A stretch of DNA of 64,000 nt, taken from the NCBI GenBank assembly GCA_963704405.1, contig OY969903.1, positions 1,116,001-1,180,000 of the forward strand, written 5' to 3'. The stretch's first letter is position 1; each line of letters starts with the position of its first letter. This stretch comes from MFD01213-c1 sp963704405. Lineage in GTDB: Bacteria; Planctomycetota; Phycisphaerae; Tepidisphaerales; Tepidisphaeraceae. The notes below the pieces were generated by a model, which made no database searches, was not told the origin of the DNA, and was given only the letters and a program-made list of their open reading frames with translations. Of this stretch, positions 1-8,784 are shown piece by piece. A program made the translations under genes and the position numbers.

Positions 1-150
1 AAAAGCCCGATAACCCCCGCTATAGTGCCCACTTGGGCGAACGGGGTCAGAGAACAGCCGATACTAACTTATAAAGGCAGCGGCGTCAAGAAGTTGCCGG
101 ACTTTGGCTTGATTCGAATTCGGATTGCATTGCAGACCCCTTCCCATCCC

Positions 151-1059
151 TTATTCCAGTCTCAGCGCCGTTCCCACAAGCTTTCGATACGCCTCCAGAT
201 ATCGATCCCGCGTCCCATAAATCACCTCCGGCGGTAGCGCCGGGGCGGGAGGGGTCTTGTCCCATGGCTGTGATTCCAGCCAATTCCGCACAAATTGCTT
301 ATCAAAGCTGGGCTGGTCATGCCCCGCTTCATATGCCTCGCCGGGCCAGAAGCGGCTGCTGTCCGGCGTCAAGACTTCATCCACCAGGATTAGTTGCCCG
401 TCATCCAGCCGCCCAAATTCGAACTTGGTGTCGGCGACAATCACACCCCGGCTCGCCGCGTATTCGGCGGCCTGCGTATAAAGCGACAGCGTCCGCTCCC
501 TCAGTTCCTTTGCCGTCTTCTCCCCAATCCGCTCGGCGGCGTTCTCATAGCTGATATTGATGTCGTGCCCGGATTCTTCCTTCGTCGCCGGTGTGAAGAT
601 CGCGGTCGGCAGTTTGTCGCATTCCCGCAGGCCGCCCGGCAGCCTGATGCCGCATACCGTCTGGCTTTGCCGATATTCCTTCCACCCCGAACCCGCCAGA
701 TACCCCCGCGCCACGCATTCGATCGGCACAACCGCGGCTTTCTTCACCAGCATCGATCGCCCGCGCAACTGGTCCGCGAACGGCCGCAACTGCGCCGGAT
801 ATTTCGCCACCTCTGTCGCAATCAGATGATTCGGAAATTGCGATTCGAATTTCCCAAACCAGAACAAGCTCAGCGCCGTCAGGATCTTCCCCTTATCCGG
901 AATCCCATTGGGCATGATGACATCAAACGCGCTGATCCGGTCGGTCGCCACGATCAGCAGCGCAGGCTGCCCTTCAACTTCCCCGATGTCATAAACATCG
1001 CGTACTTTCCCCCGGCGAAGCGGAAACGGCAGCGTGCTCTGAAGCAATGCAGTTGACAT
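151..1059 (-). CDS. purC: Phosphoribosylaminoimidazole-succinocarboxamide synthase (SAICAR synthase)
   Basis: This cytosolic purine-biosynthesis enzyme joins CAIR and aspartate with ATP to give SAICAR. The 302-residue protein has the family N-terminus RRGKVRDVYD (about 15-24), the ATP/substrate motif TDRISAFDV (about 41-49), VECVARGYLAGSGW and the C-terminal LVDEVLTPDSSRFWP. It covers the length of the long bacterial/yeast-like PurC type. The frame stays open upstream to 1191, but the ATG at 1059 (MSTALLQ) fits family N-termini, and a clpX terminator lies in the upstream extension. No other pur gene is nearby. Identification is secure; the start is probable. Confidence 0.95.
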   Translation of the reverse strand: MSTALLQSTLPFPLRRGKVRDVYDIGEVEGQPALLIVATDRISAFDVIMPNGIPDKGKILTALSLFWFGKFESQFPNHLIATEVAKYPAQLRPFADQLRGRSMLVKKAAVVPIECVARGYLAGSGWKEYRQSQTVCGIRLPGGLRECDKLPTAIFTPATKEESGHDINISYENAAERIGEKTAKELRERTLSLYTQAAEYAASRGVIVADTKFEFGRLDDGQLILVDEVLTPDSSRFWPGEAYEAGHDQPSFDKQFVRNWLESQPWDKTPPAPALPPEVIYGTRDRYLEAYRKLVGTALRLE

Positions 1060-1170
1060 TGCAGAAAAGTACGAGCGGACGCCGGAAAAGGAAAGCCGCC
1101 GCGTCGTCTTCATCGGTGCCCCAACCGGTGGCAATAATTTTCCCCTCCACGATGACCAACCTCCAACCCC

Positions 1171-1202
1171 AAAAAAGAACCCACGGTGCATTCACCGTGG
1201 GT
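1171..1202 (-). terminator. Rho-independent terminator of clpX
   Basis: A perfect 10-bp stem (1179-1188 with 1193-1202, arms ACCCACGGTG and CACCGTGGGT) closes a 4-base loop. Read on the minus strand it is followed by a T-rich run (TTCTTTTTT). It lies 32 bases after the clpX stop, so purC should be transcribed separately. Confidence 0.85.
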
Positions 1203-1233
1203 CCGTTTAATCTCTGATAAATAACTGGGAAAG

Positions 1234-2616
1234 TTAAGCCGATTCCTTCCGTCGCTCGATCTTCGGCTCAGGCTTCAGTTCAAACAAATTCTCTTTGCCT
1301 TCCACCACCTCATCGGTGATGACAAACTTCCCGCCTTGGGTCTGATCCGGCAGCTTGTACATCAGGTCAAGCATGATCTCTTCGCAAACCGCGCGAAGGG
1401 CTCGTGCGCCTGTATCACGCTTGAGCGCTCGCTCCGCGATTAATTCCAGCGCCCGCGGTGTAAATTCAAGCTCGCTGCCTTCAATCCGGAAGAATTTCTG
1501 ATACTGCTTCACCAAGGCATTCTTCGGCTCAGACAAGATGTTTATCAGCGTCTTTACATCCAGCGGCTCGAGCGTCGCCGCCAGGGGAAGGCGGCCGACA
1601 AATTCAGGGATCATCCCGAATTCAACCAGGTCATCCGGCTGAACCTGAGCCAGGACATTCGCCCGATCGCTCGCGCTTTCGCTGGGGGCGTTCTCGGCGT
1701 TGAAGCCGATCTGCCGCTTGCCCAGGCGCTTGCGGATGATGTCTTCAAGGCCGACGAATGTTCCGCCGCAGATGAACAGAATCTGCGATGTGTCCATCTG
1801 GATGTACTGCTGCTCCGGATGCTTCCTTCCACCCTGCGGCGGAATATTGGCAACCGTGCCTTCCAGCATCTTCAGGAGCGCCTGCTGAACGCCTTCGCCG
1901 GAAACGTCGCGGGTGATGGAGACATTGCCGGAGGTCTTCCCAATCTTGTCAATTTCGTCGATGTACACGATCCCGCGCTGAGCGGCTTCCAGATCGTAAT
2001 CCGCATTCTGCAACAGCTTGAGCAGGATATTTTCGACGTCTTCGCCGACGTAACCGGCTTCCGTGAGCGTCGTCGCATCGCCGATGGCGAAGGGAACGTT
2101 CAGGATGCGGGCAAGCGTCTTGGCCAGCAGCGTTTTGCCGCTGCCCGTCGGGCCGATCAGCAGCACGTTGCTCTTATCGATTTCAATTTCATCCTTAGGC
2201 GCGGCGGGCGTCGGATTCGCCGGATCACTCGGCGCCGGCTCCTGCATGCTCAGTCGCTTGTAATGATTATGGACGGCGACCGAGAGCGCCTTCTTGGCAT
2301 AATTCTGCCCGACCACGTATTGGTCAAGGAATTCGTTGATCTGGCGCGGGCTGGGGATGCTGGTGAACAGCGGGGCGCTGCTCGTCATCTTCCGCTTTTC
2401 CTGCCGGATGATGTTGTGTGCCAGATCCACGCAGTTGGCGCAGATATAGACATCGCTGGGCCCTTCGACCATGGGACCAACGTCACGGGAACTTTTGCCG
2501 CAAAAGCTGCATGTGGTCACTCTACGACCTCGAAACCCGCCCGGAGGGGTGTTTGACCCATTGGTGGGAGGCTGTTGTCCGCCTCCGCCGTTGCCAGGGC
2601 GATTGTTATTGGCCAT
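1234..2616 (-). CDS. clpX: ATP-dependent Clp protease ATP-binding subunit ClpX
   Basis: ClpX is the hexameric AAA+ unfoldase that feeds substrates to ClpP. The 460-residue protein has an N-terminal C4 zinc-binding domain (CSFC at about 36-39 and CANC at about 61-64), Walker A GPTGSGKT, pore loop GYVGED, Walker B IVYIDEID, the ClpP-docking IGF loop (RQIGFN) and sensor/arginine region FVGRLP. The ATG at 2616 (MANNN) is preceded by AAGGAAGG at a good distance, so it is preferred to the upstream ATG at 2634. clpP is not in the window, so the gene is separated from its usual partner here. Confidence 0.97.
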   Translation of the reverse strand: MANNNRPGNGGGGQQPPTNGSNTPPGGFRGRRVTTCSFCGKSSRDVGPMVEGPSDVYICANCVDLAHNIIRQEKRKMTSSAPLFTSIPSPRQINEFLDQYVVGQNYAKKALSVAVHNHYKRLSMQEPAPSDPANPTPAAPKDEIEIDKSNVLLIGPTGSGKTLLAKTLARILNVPFAIGDATTLTEAGYVGEDVENILLKLLQNADYDLEAAQRGIVYIDEIDKIGKTSGNVSITRDVSGEGVQQALLKMLEGTVANIPPQGGRKHPEQQYIQMDTSQILFICGGTFVGLEDIIRKRLGKRQIGFNAENAPSESASDRANVLAQVQPDDLVEFGMIPEFVGRLPLAATLEPLDVKTLINILSEPKNALVKQYQKFFRIEGSELEFTPRALELIAERALKRDTGARALRAVCEEIMLDLMYKLPDQTQGGKFVITDEVVEGKENLFELKPEPKIERRKESA

Positions 2617-3112
2617 CGGCTCGCCTTCCTTCACAAATACGATTCACAAGAACAATACTTACTGGAAATTATGGCGAGCGGTTCGCCTGCCAGATAGATC
2701 GGTCCGTTTGACTGTCACCTGATGTCGTCTAACTCACAAATCGGTTGCCTCTACCGCTGAGCTTACATTTTCCTGCCAGCCGCGGGGCAGCATCGGCTGG
2801 CTCTGAATTATCGAACAGTCAATGGGACGGACTTGACGCCAAACTGGTATTGCAACGTCCGTCGTGACAATTCACATCTTAACGGTCCACGTATACAAAT
2901 TGGAAACGCGAAATCGCCTATTTTGCGTTTCCCGTAGTCCGGATAACGCCGGAATTATAGGGCCGGATCAGCTCGGTTCACGAAGCGGCTCGAATGTTCC
3001 CTCGGATAGTACGCCAGGACATTCGTTACACGCTGAGGCGGCGGCTCCGCTTTTTCGTTGGACAGTTACGACCGAGCGCGGCCAAATCCCCCGATTTCCC
3101 CCGCATAAGCAT
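2617..3112. other. Intergenic region upstream of clpX, with one strong hairpin
   Basis: No convincing gene is seen. A 13-bp stem with one mismatch (2902-2914 with 2920-2932, GGAAACGC...GCGTTTCC) has a 5-base loop. It lies downstream of the minus-strand SHOCT-like gene and could stop its transcripts, although the following T run is weak. The clpX promoter should lie in this interval, but no clear -35/-10 pair was identified. Confidence 0.4.
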
Positions 3113-3490
3113 TTATCGCAGATTTCCCTCATCGCCGCCCGGCTGCACATCGCCGGCTTCGCCCGGCGACACAGTCCGTTGCTTTCTTCCCTCTAGAACC
3201 GCGGGCATCTTATCCGTCATCGCCTTCGCCGAGGCCACCATCTTTCCCCGCGCCAGTTCATATTCCGCATCGGTCATTTTTCCCTGCCGATGCAAATCCC
3301 GCAGGTCCGCCAGCGTAAAGCCCATTGCTGCCGGCTGTTCGTCATCGCTCATCCAGCGTTTGAGCTGACTATAGGCGAAGAACGCCGCGATGATGATTCC
3401 GAACAGAATCCCCGACCACACAATGATGGAGGAAATGCCCGAGGTGTCGTCCTGGGCGAGCAGGGAAAGATGAATCGATTGCGGCAACAT
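3113..3490 (-). CDS. Small membrane protein with C-terminal SHOCT-like helix pair
   Basis: The 125-residue protein has one membrane segment (about 21-40, SIIVWSGILFGIIIAAFFAY) after a short outside-facing N-terminus. A soluble tail follows with a SHOCT-like motif (FTLADLRDLHRQGKMTDAEY), a short element found at the ends of many bacterial membrane proteins. The last 40 residues are polar and probably disordered. The frame extends upstream to a TTG at 3529; the ATG at 3490 is chosen because it begins the hydrophobic-protein part, though no strong ribosome site separates the two. The function is unknown. Confidence 0.6.
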   Translation of the reverse strand: MLPQSIHLSLLAQDDTSGISSIIVWSGILFGIIIAAFFAYSQLKRWMSDDEQPAAMGFTLADLRDLHRQGKMTDAEYELARGKMVASAKAMTDKMPAVLEGRKQRTVSPGEAGDVQPGGDEGNLR

Positions 3491-3773
3491 GCAAAGCTCG
3501 ATGCTATGAACGGGCAAAACTGGGGTCAACGGCGAATGTCGTGTACGAGGTTCGCTTCATTAGGATTCAACGTAACAGAATACTCCCTGTCCACCGCAAC
3601 GCTAAAACGGTCGATCAATGTCCAGCTTCTCCGCCGCTTCCATCTGCGAAAGCTCTTGTCGGACGCAATCTTATTGCGATGTTGGACCGTTTTTATCCAT
3701 AGGGTCACTTATGGTAATCATAGGCCATCTTCAACCGCTTTTAATCACCTTTTCCGCTCCTCCCATAGCGCAT

Positions 3774-3800
3774 AAAAAAGCCGCCGGGAAATCCGGCGGC
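3774..3800 (-). terminator. Rho-independent terminator of the LysM-protein gene
   Basis: A perfect 8-bp GC stem (3780-3787 GCCGCCGG with 3793-3800 CCGGCGGC) with a 5-base loop is followed on the minus strand by six T. It lies 29 bases past the LysM gene stop. Confidence 0.88.
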
Positions 3801-3828
3801 TCGATAAATCATTTCAAGCTAAAAGAAC

Positions 3829-4872
3829 TCACTTCCCCGCCGCCGGTGCTGGTATCCAATACGTTTGCCCTGCAACCACCCGATCCGGATCGCGCTTCAA
3901 GGATTCGTTGTGGTCGGTGATCGCCGCCCGGTTCTCCTTCGTATCGCTCCCCAGCAGCGCGGCGGCCAATATCGACACATTGTCCCCCGCCTGCGCGACG
4001 TACCTTAACTCCCGCGCCGATCCGGCAATGACCAAGCTGTCCGCATCCGGCTGCGTGGTTGGACGAGCCACTGCCGCCGTCTCGCTCGCCGGCGCGGCCG
4101 CCAGCGGTTGGCTTGCCTTCACGGGAATGCGATAACTTTTCTCCGCGATCATCCGATCTGGATTATTCTGCAACGATGCGTTCGCTCCGATGATTGTGTC
4201 CCGGTTTTCCTTCGAGTCGCTGCCAAGCAGCGCGCCGGCTAACGTCGAAACCGTATCCCCGGTGCGAGCCGTGTACTTCAATTCATGCACCGATTCAGGC
4301 TGGGCCACCTCTGCAACGGGCGGGTTGGTTCCGGCAACCGGCATATCCACCACCGGGGCGGCCAAAACCGCCGGCCCTGCCGCCGCCATTGGTTCGGTGA
4401 CCATCGTCGCAGCGCTTCCCGCCGCTGGGATTTCATACGTCTTGCCAGCCAAGACCCGATCAGGATTATTCTGCAACGATGGGTTAGCGCTAATCACGGC
4501 ATCGCGGTTGATCTTCCTGTCACCGCCCGGCAGCGTCGCCGCCAGGTTAGAAACCGTATCCCCCGGCTGAGCCGTATATTTCAGTTGTCCCGTCCCGGCG
4601 ATCGTGGCCGCAACCACCGCCGCCGACTGCGCCGCTTCCGGCCGCGGGACCGACAACACATCCGCTACCTGTTTCTCCGTCGTCCCCGTCGCATCAGCCG
4701 CGACTGCTGAAACCGCCTCGATCCGAACCGGGGCAGCGCTCACCGCCGACTTGTCATTCCCCACGGCCACCATCATGGCGGGCATATTTTTCCGATCGCG
4801 TATCACCGTCCAAAGCAGCACACCGATAACCACAACCAGCGCCGCCACTACAATGTTCATTCGACTTTTCAC
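3829..4872 (-). CDS. Membrane-anchored protein with three LysM domains
   Basis: The 347-residue protein starts with one membrane anchor (about 5-24). After a low-complexity Ala/Val-rich linker it carries three LysM modules at roughly 110-160, 205-255 and 290-345. Each reads L(K/R)Y.A..GD.VS.LA..L, then N.SL..(N/D)PDR, then a Y.IP end. LysM domains bind N-acetylglucosamine glycans such as peptidoglycan, so a cell-envelope role is likely. The repeats are more alike than usual, suggesting internal duplication. The start is a GTG at 4872, with GGGAGG five bases upstream; the ATG at 4860 has no such site. It is divergent from the threonine-synthase gene. Confidence 0.8.
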   Translation of the reverse strand: MKSRMNIVVAALVVVIGVLLWTVIRDRKNMPAMMVAVGNDKSAVSAAPVRIEAVSAVAADATGTTEKQVADVLSVPRPEAAQSAAVVAATIAGTGQLKYTAQPGDTVSNLAATLPGGDRKINRDAVISANPSLQNNPDRVLAGKTYEIPAAGSAATMVTEPMAAAGPAVLAAPVVDMPVAGTNPPVAEVAQPESVHELKYTARTGDTVSTLAGALLGSDSKENRDTIIGANASLQNNPDRMIAEKSYRIPVKASQPLAAAPASETAAVARPTTQPDADSLVIAGSARELRYVAQAGDNVSILAAALLGSDTKENRAAITDHNESLKRDPDRVVAGQTYWIPAPAAGK

Positions 4873-5155
4873 TTGAACCTCCCGGTTCGCGTAATGAGAT
4901 CGGCGTGTCCATTCCGCAGCAGTCCCAGCAAATCGCCAAAACGTCCGATAGCACAACCGTCTCCCACTCCATCGTCCGAACATCCCCAATCGCGCCTGCA
5001 ATTAAAAAGGCGGAAAAACCCCACGTGGAACATTAATAACTCCAATGTCCACTACCTTTATCATTCAGACCTTCTGATCTGAATCAGATTTCGAGCATCG
5101 ACTTTCATCATTCCCGGGCTTTTCAGCCTTTAGACTTCACATTTTCAGACTTTAA

Positions 5156-5183
5156 TTGACAGCTTTCCCCGAACGACTAAAAT
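5156..5183 (+). promoter_or_regulatory. Sigma70-type promoter of the SAM-riboswitch/threonine-synthase transcript
   Basis: TTGACA at 5156-5161, a 16-base spacer and TAAAAT at 5178-5183 place transcription start near 5190, about 20 bases before the riboswitch P1 stem. Confidence 0.7.
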
Positions 5184-5210
5184 CCCCCAGGTCGAAAAAC
5201 TGAATACGTG

Positions 5211-5332
5211 TTCTTATCGAGAGTGGTTGAGGGTTGGGCCCTATGACACCACAGCAACCGTCCCGAGGTTTATCGAAGGATCGGTGCTAACTCCCGCTCG
5301 ATCGGCCAGCCGCCGTTCGGGAAAGATAAGAA
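5211..5332 (+). promoter_or_regulatory. SAM-I (S-box) riboswitch aptamer
   Basis: The SAM-I core is readable in order: P1 5' strand TTCTTATC (5211-5218), GAGAGTGGTTGAGGG, GGCCC, TATGACACC, CAGCAACC, GGTGCTAA(C)TCC, and the P1 3' strand GATAAGAA (5325-5332), an exact complement of the 5' strand. S-box RNAs bind S-adenosylmethionine and shut off methionine/SAM genes when SAM is plentiful. It sits between a good promoter and an intrinsic terminator ahead of the threonine-synthase gene. Confidence 0.93.
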
Positions 5333-5355
5333 GAAGCTCAACGCAACCGCACACA

Positions 5356-5390
5356 AAGCCTCTTCTTATCAGAAGAGGCTTCTTTTTTTG
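5356..5390 (+). terminator. Riboswitch-controlled intrinsic terminator with overlapping antiterminator
   Basis: A perfect 11-bp stem (5356-5366 AAGCCTCTTCT with 5371-5381 AGAAGAGGCTT), loop TATC, is followed by T7. The stretch CTTCTTATC (5362-5370) complements GATAAGAAG (5325-5333), which is also the 3' strand of riboswitch P1. P1 and the antiterminator are therefore mutually exclusive: SAM binding frees the terminator. Confidence 0.9.
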
Positions 5391-5469
5391 GTCCGTCGTC
5401 CATAGTCAGTTGCCGGTTGCCAAAAGAGGCGAAAAAGCAACGGACAAAGGACCACTGACAACGGACCCC
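5391..5469. repeat. GTCCGTTGTC/GACAACGGAC family intergenic repeat, copy 1
   Basis: GTCCGTCGTCC...GTCAGTTG and, in inverted orientation, AACGGACAAAGGACCACTGACAACGGACC fill the space between the riboswitch terminator and the threonine-synthase ribosome site. Related words recur at 22.5, 50.1 and 53.0 kb. Confidence 0.6.
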
Positions 5470-5487
5470 AGACTCCGCGAGGAATAT

Positions 5488-6774
5488 ATGGATTACGTAC
5501 TCGGCCTGAAATGCAAAGAATGCGGCCACCGCGTTCCTGTCTCCCCCGTTCACGTTTGCGAACAATGCTTCGGTCCGTACGAAGTGGAGTACGACTACGC
5601 CAGGATGAAAGGCAAAGTCACCCGCGAATCCATCGCCCGTGGCCCCAAATCCCTCTGGCGCTACAAAGACCTGCTCCCCGTTGAAAAACCTGTCACGGGT
5701 TTTCATTCAGGCTACACGCCGCTCAAGCGGGCCAATCGCCTTGCCACAGAGCTCGGCTGCAAAGAACTGTACATTAAGGACGATTCCTGCAATTACCCCA
5801 CCTATTCCTACAAAGAGCGCGTCGTCTCCGTCGCCATTAGCAAAGCCGTTGAATTCGGCTTCGATACTGTGGGTTGCGCCAGCACAGGCAACCTCGCCAA
5901 CAGCACCGCCGCCCACGCCGCCGCCGCGGGCATCCGCTGCTTCGTCATGATTCCGCACGATCTGGAACAGGGCAAAGTGCTCGGCAGCCTGATCTTCGCC
6001 CCCACCATGGTCCGAATCCGTGGCAACTACGACGACGTCAATCGCCTCTGCACCGAGATCGCCGATAAGTACGGCTGGGCCATCGTCAACGTCAACCTCC
6101 GCCCTTATTACACCGAAGGCGCCAAAACCTACGGCTTTGAAATTGCCGAGCAGCTCGGTTGGACCCTCCCCCAGCACACCATCGTCCCCACGGCCGGTGG
6201 AACGATTCTGCCCAAGATTTACAAAGCCTATAAGGAATTCATCGAACTGGGATTGGTTGATGACAACCAGCCGAAGATCTATTCCGCCCAGGCCGCCGGC
6301 TGCAATCCGGTTGTGACCGCCATCCACAAAGGCATCGACATCATCGAACCCCAGAAACCCAACACGATCGCCAAGAGCATCGCCATCGGCAATCCGGCGG
6401 ATGGTTATTACGCTTATCAGGTCGTCAAAGAATCCAACGGCTGGGGCGAAAGCGCCACCGACCGCGAAATCGTCGATGCGATTAAGCTCCTTGCCAAAAC
6501 CGAAGGCATCTGGACCGAACCCGCCGGCGGGACCACACTGGCCGCCACCATCAAGCTGCTGGATTCCGGAAGAATCCCCAGAAATGAAAGCATCGTCGTC
6601 AGCATCACCGGCAACGGCCTGAAAACGCAGGAAGTCGTCCAGGATGAATTGCCATACCCCGTCGCGATCGACCCGAAACTGAGCGAGTTTGACGCCCTTT
6701 TGGAAAAACAAGCCGGCTTGAAGCAGCAGGCCCCCTCAGAACGCAGACCAGCTCCCCTTGCGGCAACGATATAA
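5488..6774 (+). CDS. thrC: Threonine synthase-type PLP enzyme under SAM-riboswitch control
   Basis: Threonine synthase turns O-phosphohomoserine into threonine. The 428-residue protein has an N-terminal C4 zinc ribbon (Cys 9, 12, 24, 27), the PLP-lysine motif PTYSYKER (Lys about 109), the phosphate-binding ASTGNLANS loop and GCNPV/GNP regions of the fold-type II family. The start is the ATG at 5488 with GAGGA upstream; the longer open frame runs through the riboswitch and is not real. An S-box leader is unexpected for a pure threonine gene, because it switches off with SAM. A role in methionine synthesis from the same phosphohomoserine pool should be considered. Family is secure; exact reaction is not. 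Confidence 0.9.
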   Translation: MDYVLGLKCKECGHRVPVSPVHVCEQCFGPYEVEYDYARMKGKVTRESIARGPKSLWRYKDLLPVEKPVTGFHSGYTPLKRANRLATELGCKELYIKDDSCNYPTYSYKERVVSVAISKAVEFGFDTVGCASTGNLANSTAAHAAAAGIRCFVMIPHDLEQGKVLGSLIFAPTMVRIRGNYDDVNRLCTEIADKYGWAIVNVNLRPYYTEGAKTYGFEIAEQLGWTLPQHTIVPTAGGTILPKIYKAYKEFIELGLVDDNQPKIYSAQAAGCNPVVTAIHKGIDIIEPQKPNTIAKSIAIGNPADGYYAYQVVKESNGWGESATDREIVDAIKLLAKTEGIWTEPAGGTTLAATIKLLDSGRIPRNESIVVSITGNGLKTQEVVQDELPYPVAIDPKLSEFDALLEKQAGLKQQAPSERRPAPLAATI

Positions 6775-6786
6775 CCCACTGGTTTT

Positions 6787-6826
6787 AAACGCAGCATTGG
6801 CGTCTTGCCGCCGGTGCTGCGTTTTT
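6787..6826 (+). terminator. Rho-independent terminator after the threonine-synthase gene
   Basis: A 10-bp perfect stem (6787-6796 AAACGCAGCA with 6815-6824 TGCTGCGTTT) runs into T5. It begins 13 bases after the stop and overlaps the end of the convergent M50 gene. Confidence 0.75.
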
Positions 6827-7881
6827 CATCCATCCCGGGATAATTCAAGATCGCGCTTGCGTTGCCTGTCGGTGGCTTTGTGCAGCGCTCTCCGCTCTCT
6901 CCATGTGAGGCTGGCCAGGCCGGTGGCGGATACTTTTGCGAGGATGATGTCGATTCGTTCCTGCTCGAGCGCGGCCAACTCGGCCCGGCGCCGTGCCTTT
7001 TTGATGGCGCGGCGACTGATTTTGTGGCGGCGCTTGGGGACCGCCGGTTGCTCATAAGCGGCGCTGTAGTCGATGGAATCCTGGAATTCTTCAGGGCCAA
7101 CTTCTTTAAGTTGCATGCGCTGGCGGTAGCAGGTGATGAAGCCAAAGACCGCGATCATGATGAACATCAGGCTGCCGATGGCGATGCCGAAGGCCGCCAC
7201 GAAAATGGCTCCCACCATTCCGATCGCGGTCGCGATCATCATTGACTTGTAATAGCCGATTTTGAACCAGAGGAGTTCCTGGACGATGCGGCCACCGTCA
7301 AAGGGGTAAAAGACCATGAGCATGTTGAACACGAACAGGCCGTAGTTGACGACAAAAATCCACCAGATGTAGTAGGTGACGGGGTCGTGGGGGACATAGG
7401 TCCGCAGACCGTCGCGCATGGGAAACCAGGGGATCGCGCCGGCAGAATGGTTCAGGATCGCAAGCGTGAGCCCGGTGATGATGCAGATCGCAAGATTCAC
7501 TGCCGGGCCCATCATCGTACTGAAGAGGCTCGGCCATGGACGGTGCGGCGGATTAGTCATCGCCAGGCCGCCCAGGGGCCACATCAGGATTTCATCGGCA
7601 TCGCCGTTCATGTATCGAGCGCCGAAGCAGTGACCGAATTCATGCAGCAGCACGCTGCCAAAGAGGATCGTCATGGCGACGATCGCATTTTGAACCCCCA
7701 ACCCGCCGCGCGTCTGGGCGAACGCCAGTTCAAGCACGATGAAAATGATCATGGAAGCGTGCATGCGCACGCGAATGCCGAATGTGGTGAACAGCGGCAC
7801 CGACCCATTGAGAAGCCACATCAGCGGGTTCACCCGTGACGAGCTTCGATCGCGATAATAGGGTCGATCCTGCCAGGCCAT
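6826..7881 (-). CDS. Site-2 protease family (M50) membrane metallopeptidase
   Basis: The 351-residue polytopic protein has the zinc motif HEFGH (about 80-84) inside a membrane helix and the third-ligand region YPFDGGR in a later helix, with several hydrophobic segments between. After about residue 230 it becomes a basic, Arg/Lys-rich cytosolic tail rich in RRA/KKAR repeats. The family cuts substrates within the membrane or stores that fold. The ATG at 7881 (MAWQDRPYYRDR) is preferred because this N-terminus is typical of the group; the frame continues to a GTG at 7923. The substrate is unknown and neighbours give no hint. Confidence 0.85.
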   Translation of the reverse strand: MAWQDRPYYRDRSSSRVNPLMWLLNGSVPLFTTFGIRVRMHASMIIFIVLELAFAQTRGGLGVQNAIVAMTILFGSVLLHEFGHCFGARYMNGDADEILMWPLGGLAMTNPPHRPWPSLFSTMMGPAVNLAICIITGLTLAILNHSAGAIPWFPMRDGLRTYVPHDPVTYYIWWIFVVNYGLFVFNMLMVFYPFDGGRIVQELLWFKIGYYKSMMIATAIGMVGAIFVAAFGIAIGSLMFIMIAVFGFITCYRQRMQLKEVGPEEFQDSIDYSAAYEQPAVPKRRHKISRRAIKKARRRAELAALEQERIDIILAKVSATGLASLTWRERRALHKATDRQRKRDLELSRDG

Positions 7882-8002
7882 CTTTGATTTGTCCGGGGGT
7901 TCGGTTATCCGTGGCCGTTGCACGGGTTTTTCAATATCTCACACATTTAGCAACGGCCGGCGGACTGCTGACAACGGACCTCTTTGTTAAACAACGGGCC
8001 TT

Positions 8003-8536
8003 CTATTTTTGAAAAAAGCGCTCATACATCAAAAGAGCAGCAATTGTTTTACCATCGTGGATTTCGCCGCTGTGAATCATATTAATTGCATCGGAAAGCG
8101 ACGTCGGCTGGACTTCGATTTCCTCGCCTTCGTCGAGCGATCTTTCGGTCTTCTCCAGATCATAGGCCGCGAAAGCATACATCTTCTCGCTGAGAATCCC
8201 CGGCGAACTGAAGAAATTCCCGATCACCGCCATCCGGCCGGCCAGGTAACCTGTCTCTTCAACCAGTTCCCGGCCTGCGCAGTTCATGGGTTCTTCGCCT
8301 TTTTCCAGGGTGCCGGCCGGCAATTCCAGCAGGGTTTGCCCGATCGTGTAACGGCGATTCCGGATCAGCAAAATGCGCTCCGGTTCGAGAAATGGCAGGA
8401 TCACCACCGCTCCCGGATGCACCACCACTTCCTGCGCGTGGCGTTTGCCCGTCTCGGTGTCCTCAACCGTATGCACTTCCAGCCGCACCTTTTTTCCGGA
8501 AAAAATGACCTGCTTTTCAATCAACTGGTTGGACAT
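8003..8536 (-). CDS. Nudix hydrolase, ADP-ribose pyrophosphatase type
   Basis: The 177-residue protein carries a complete Nudix box (G-x5-E-x7-REL-x-EE-x-G, from GTLEKGEE to RELVEETGY) in a fold like NudF/ADP-ribose pyrophosphatase, including the upstream LLELPAGTLEKGE signature and downstream FFSSPGILSEKMY. It should hydrolyse a nucleoside diphosphate linked to another group, ADP-ribose being the usual substrate of this subfamily. The ATG at 8536 has AAAGG about 8 bases upstream; the longer frame to 8593 is rejected. It is monocistronic and divergent from the next gene. Confidence 0.87.
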   Translation of the reverse strand: MSNQLIEKQVIFSGKKVRLEVHTVEDTETGKRHAQEVVVHPGAVVILPFLEPERILLIRNRRYTIGQTLLELPAGTLEKGEEPMNCAGRELVEETGYLAGRMAVIGNFFSSPGILSEKMYAFAAYDLEKTERSLDEGEEIEVQPTSLSDAINMIHSGEIHDGKTIAALLMYERFFQK

Positions 8537-8784
8537 CCGATTGCCTTTTGAATTGCTGAAATTATAGCTGCCCGAACCGGCGAATTTGAACAACGAAAGA
8601 TGCGGGCGAAATCATTTTCGTGAAACTCATCCGGCGCTGCTGCAATACGACGTAGCAGACGGTGGTTCATTGCAACATCTCAATCATGCGCGACGAACAA
8701 TCAAGTTGTGCAAAAGCCCTTTTTTGGATTAACAGCCTGAAGACCATCTGTTATGGTGCCCGGCGCTCCGTTGCTGGAGCAAAG

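Noticed and set aside
2743..2763. AGCTCAGCGGTAGAGGCAA on the minus strand, like a tRNA D-arm
   Set aside because: No acceptor, anticodon or T-arm can be built around it, and there is no GGTTCGAATCC-like element nearby.
5227..5487. N-terminal extension of the threonine synthase
   Set aside because: The upstream open frame runs through the riboswitch and terminator; the zinc ribbon starts right after the ATG at 5488.
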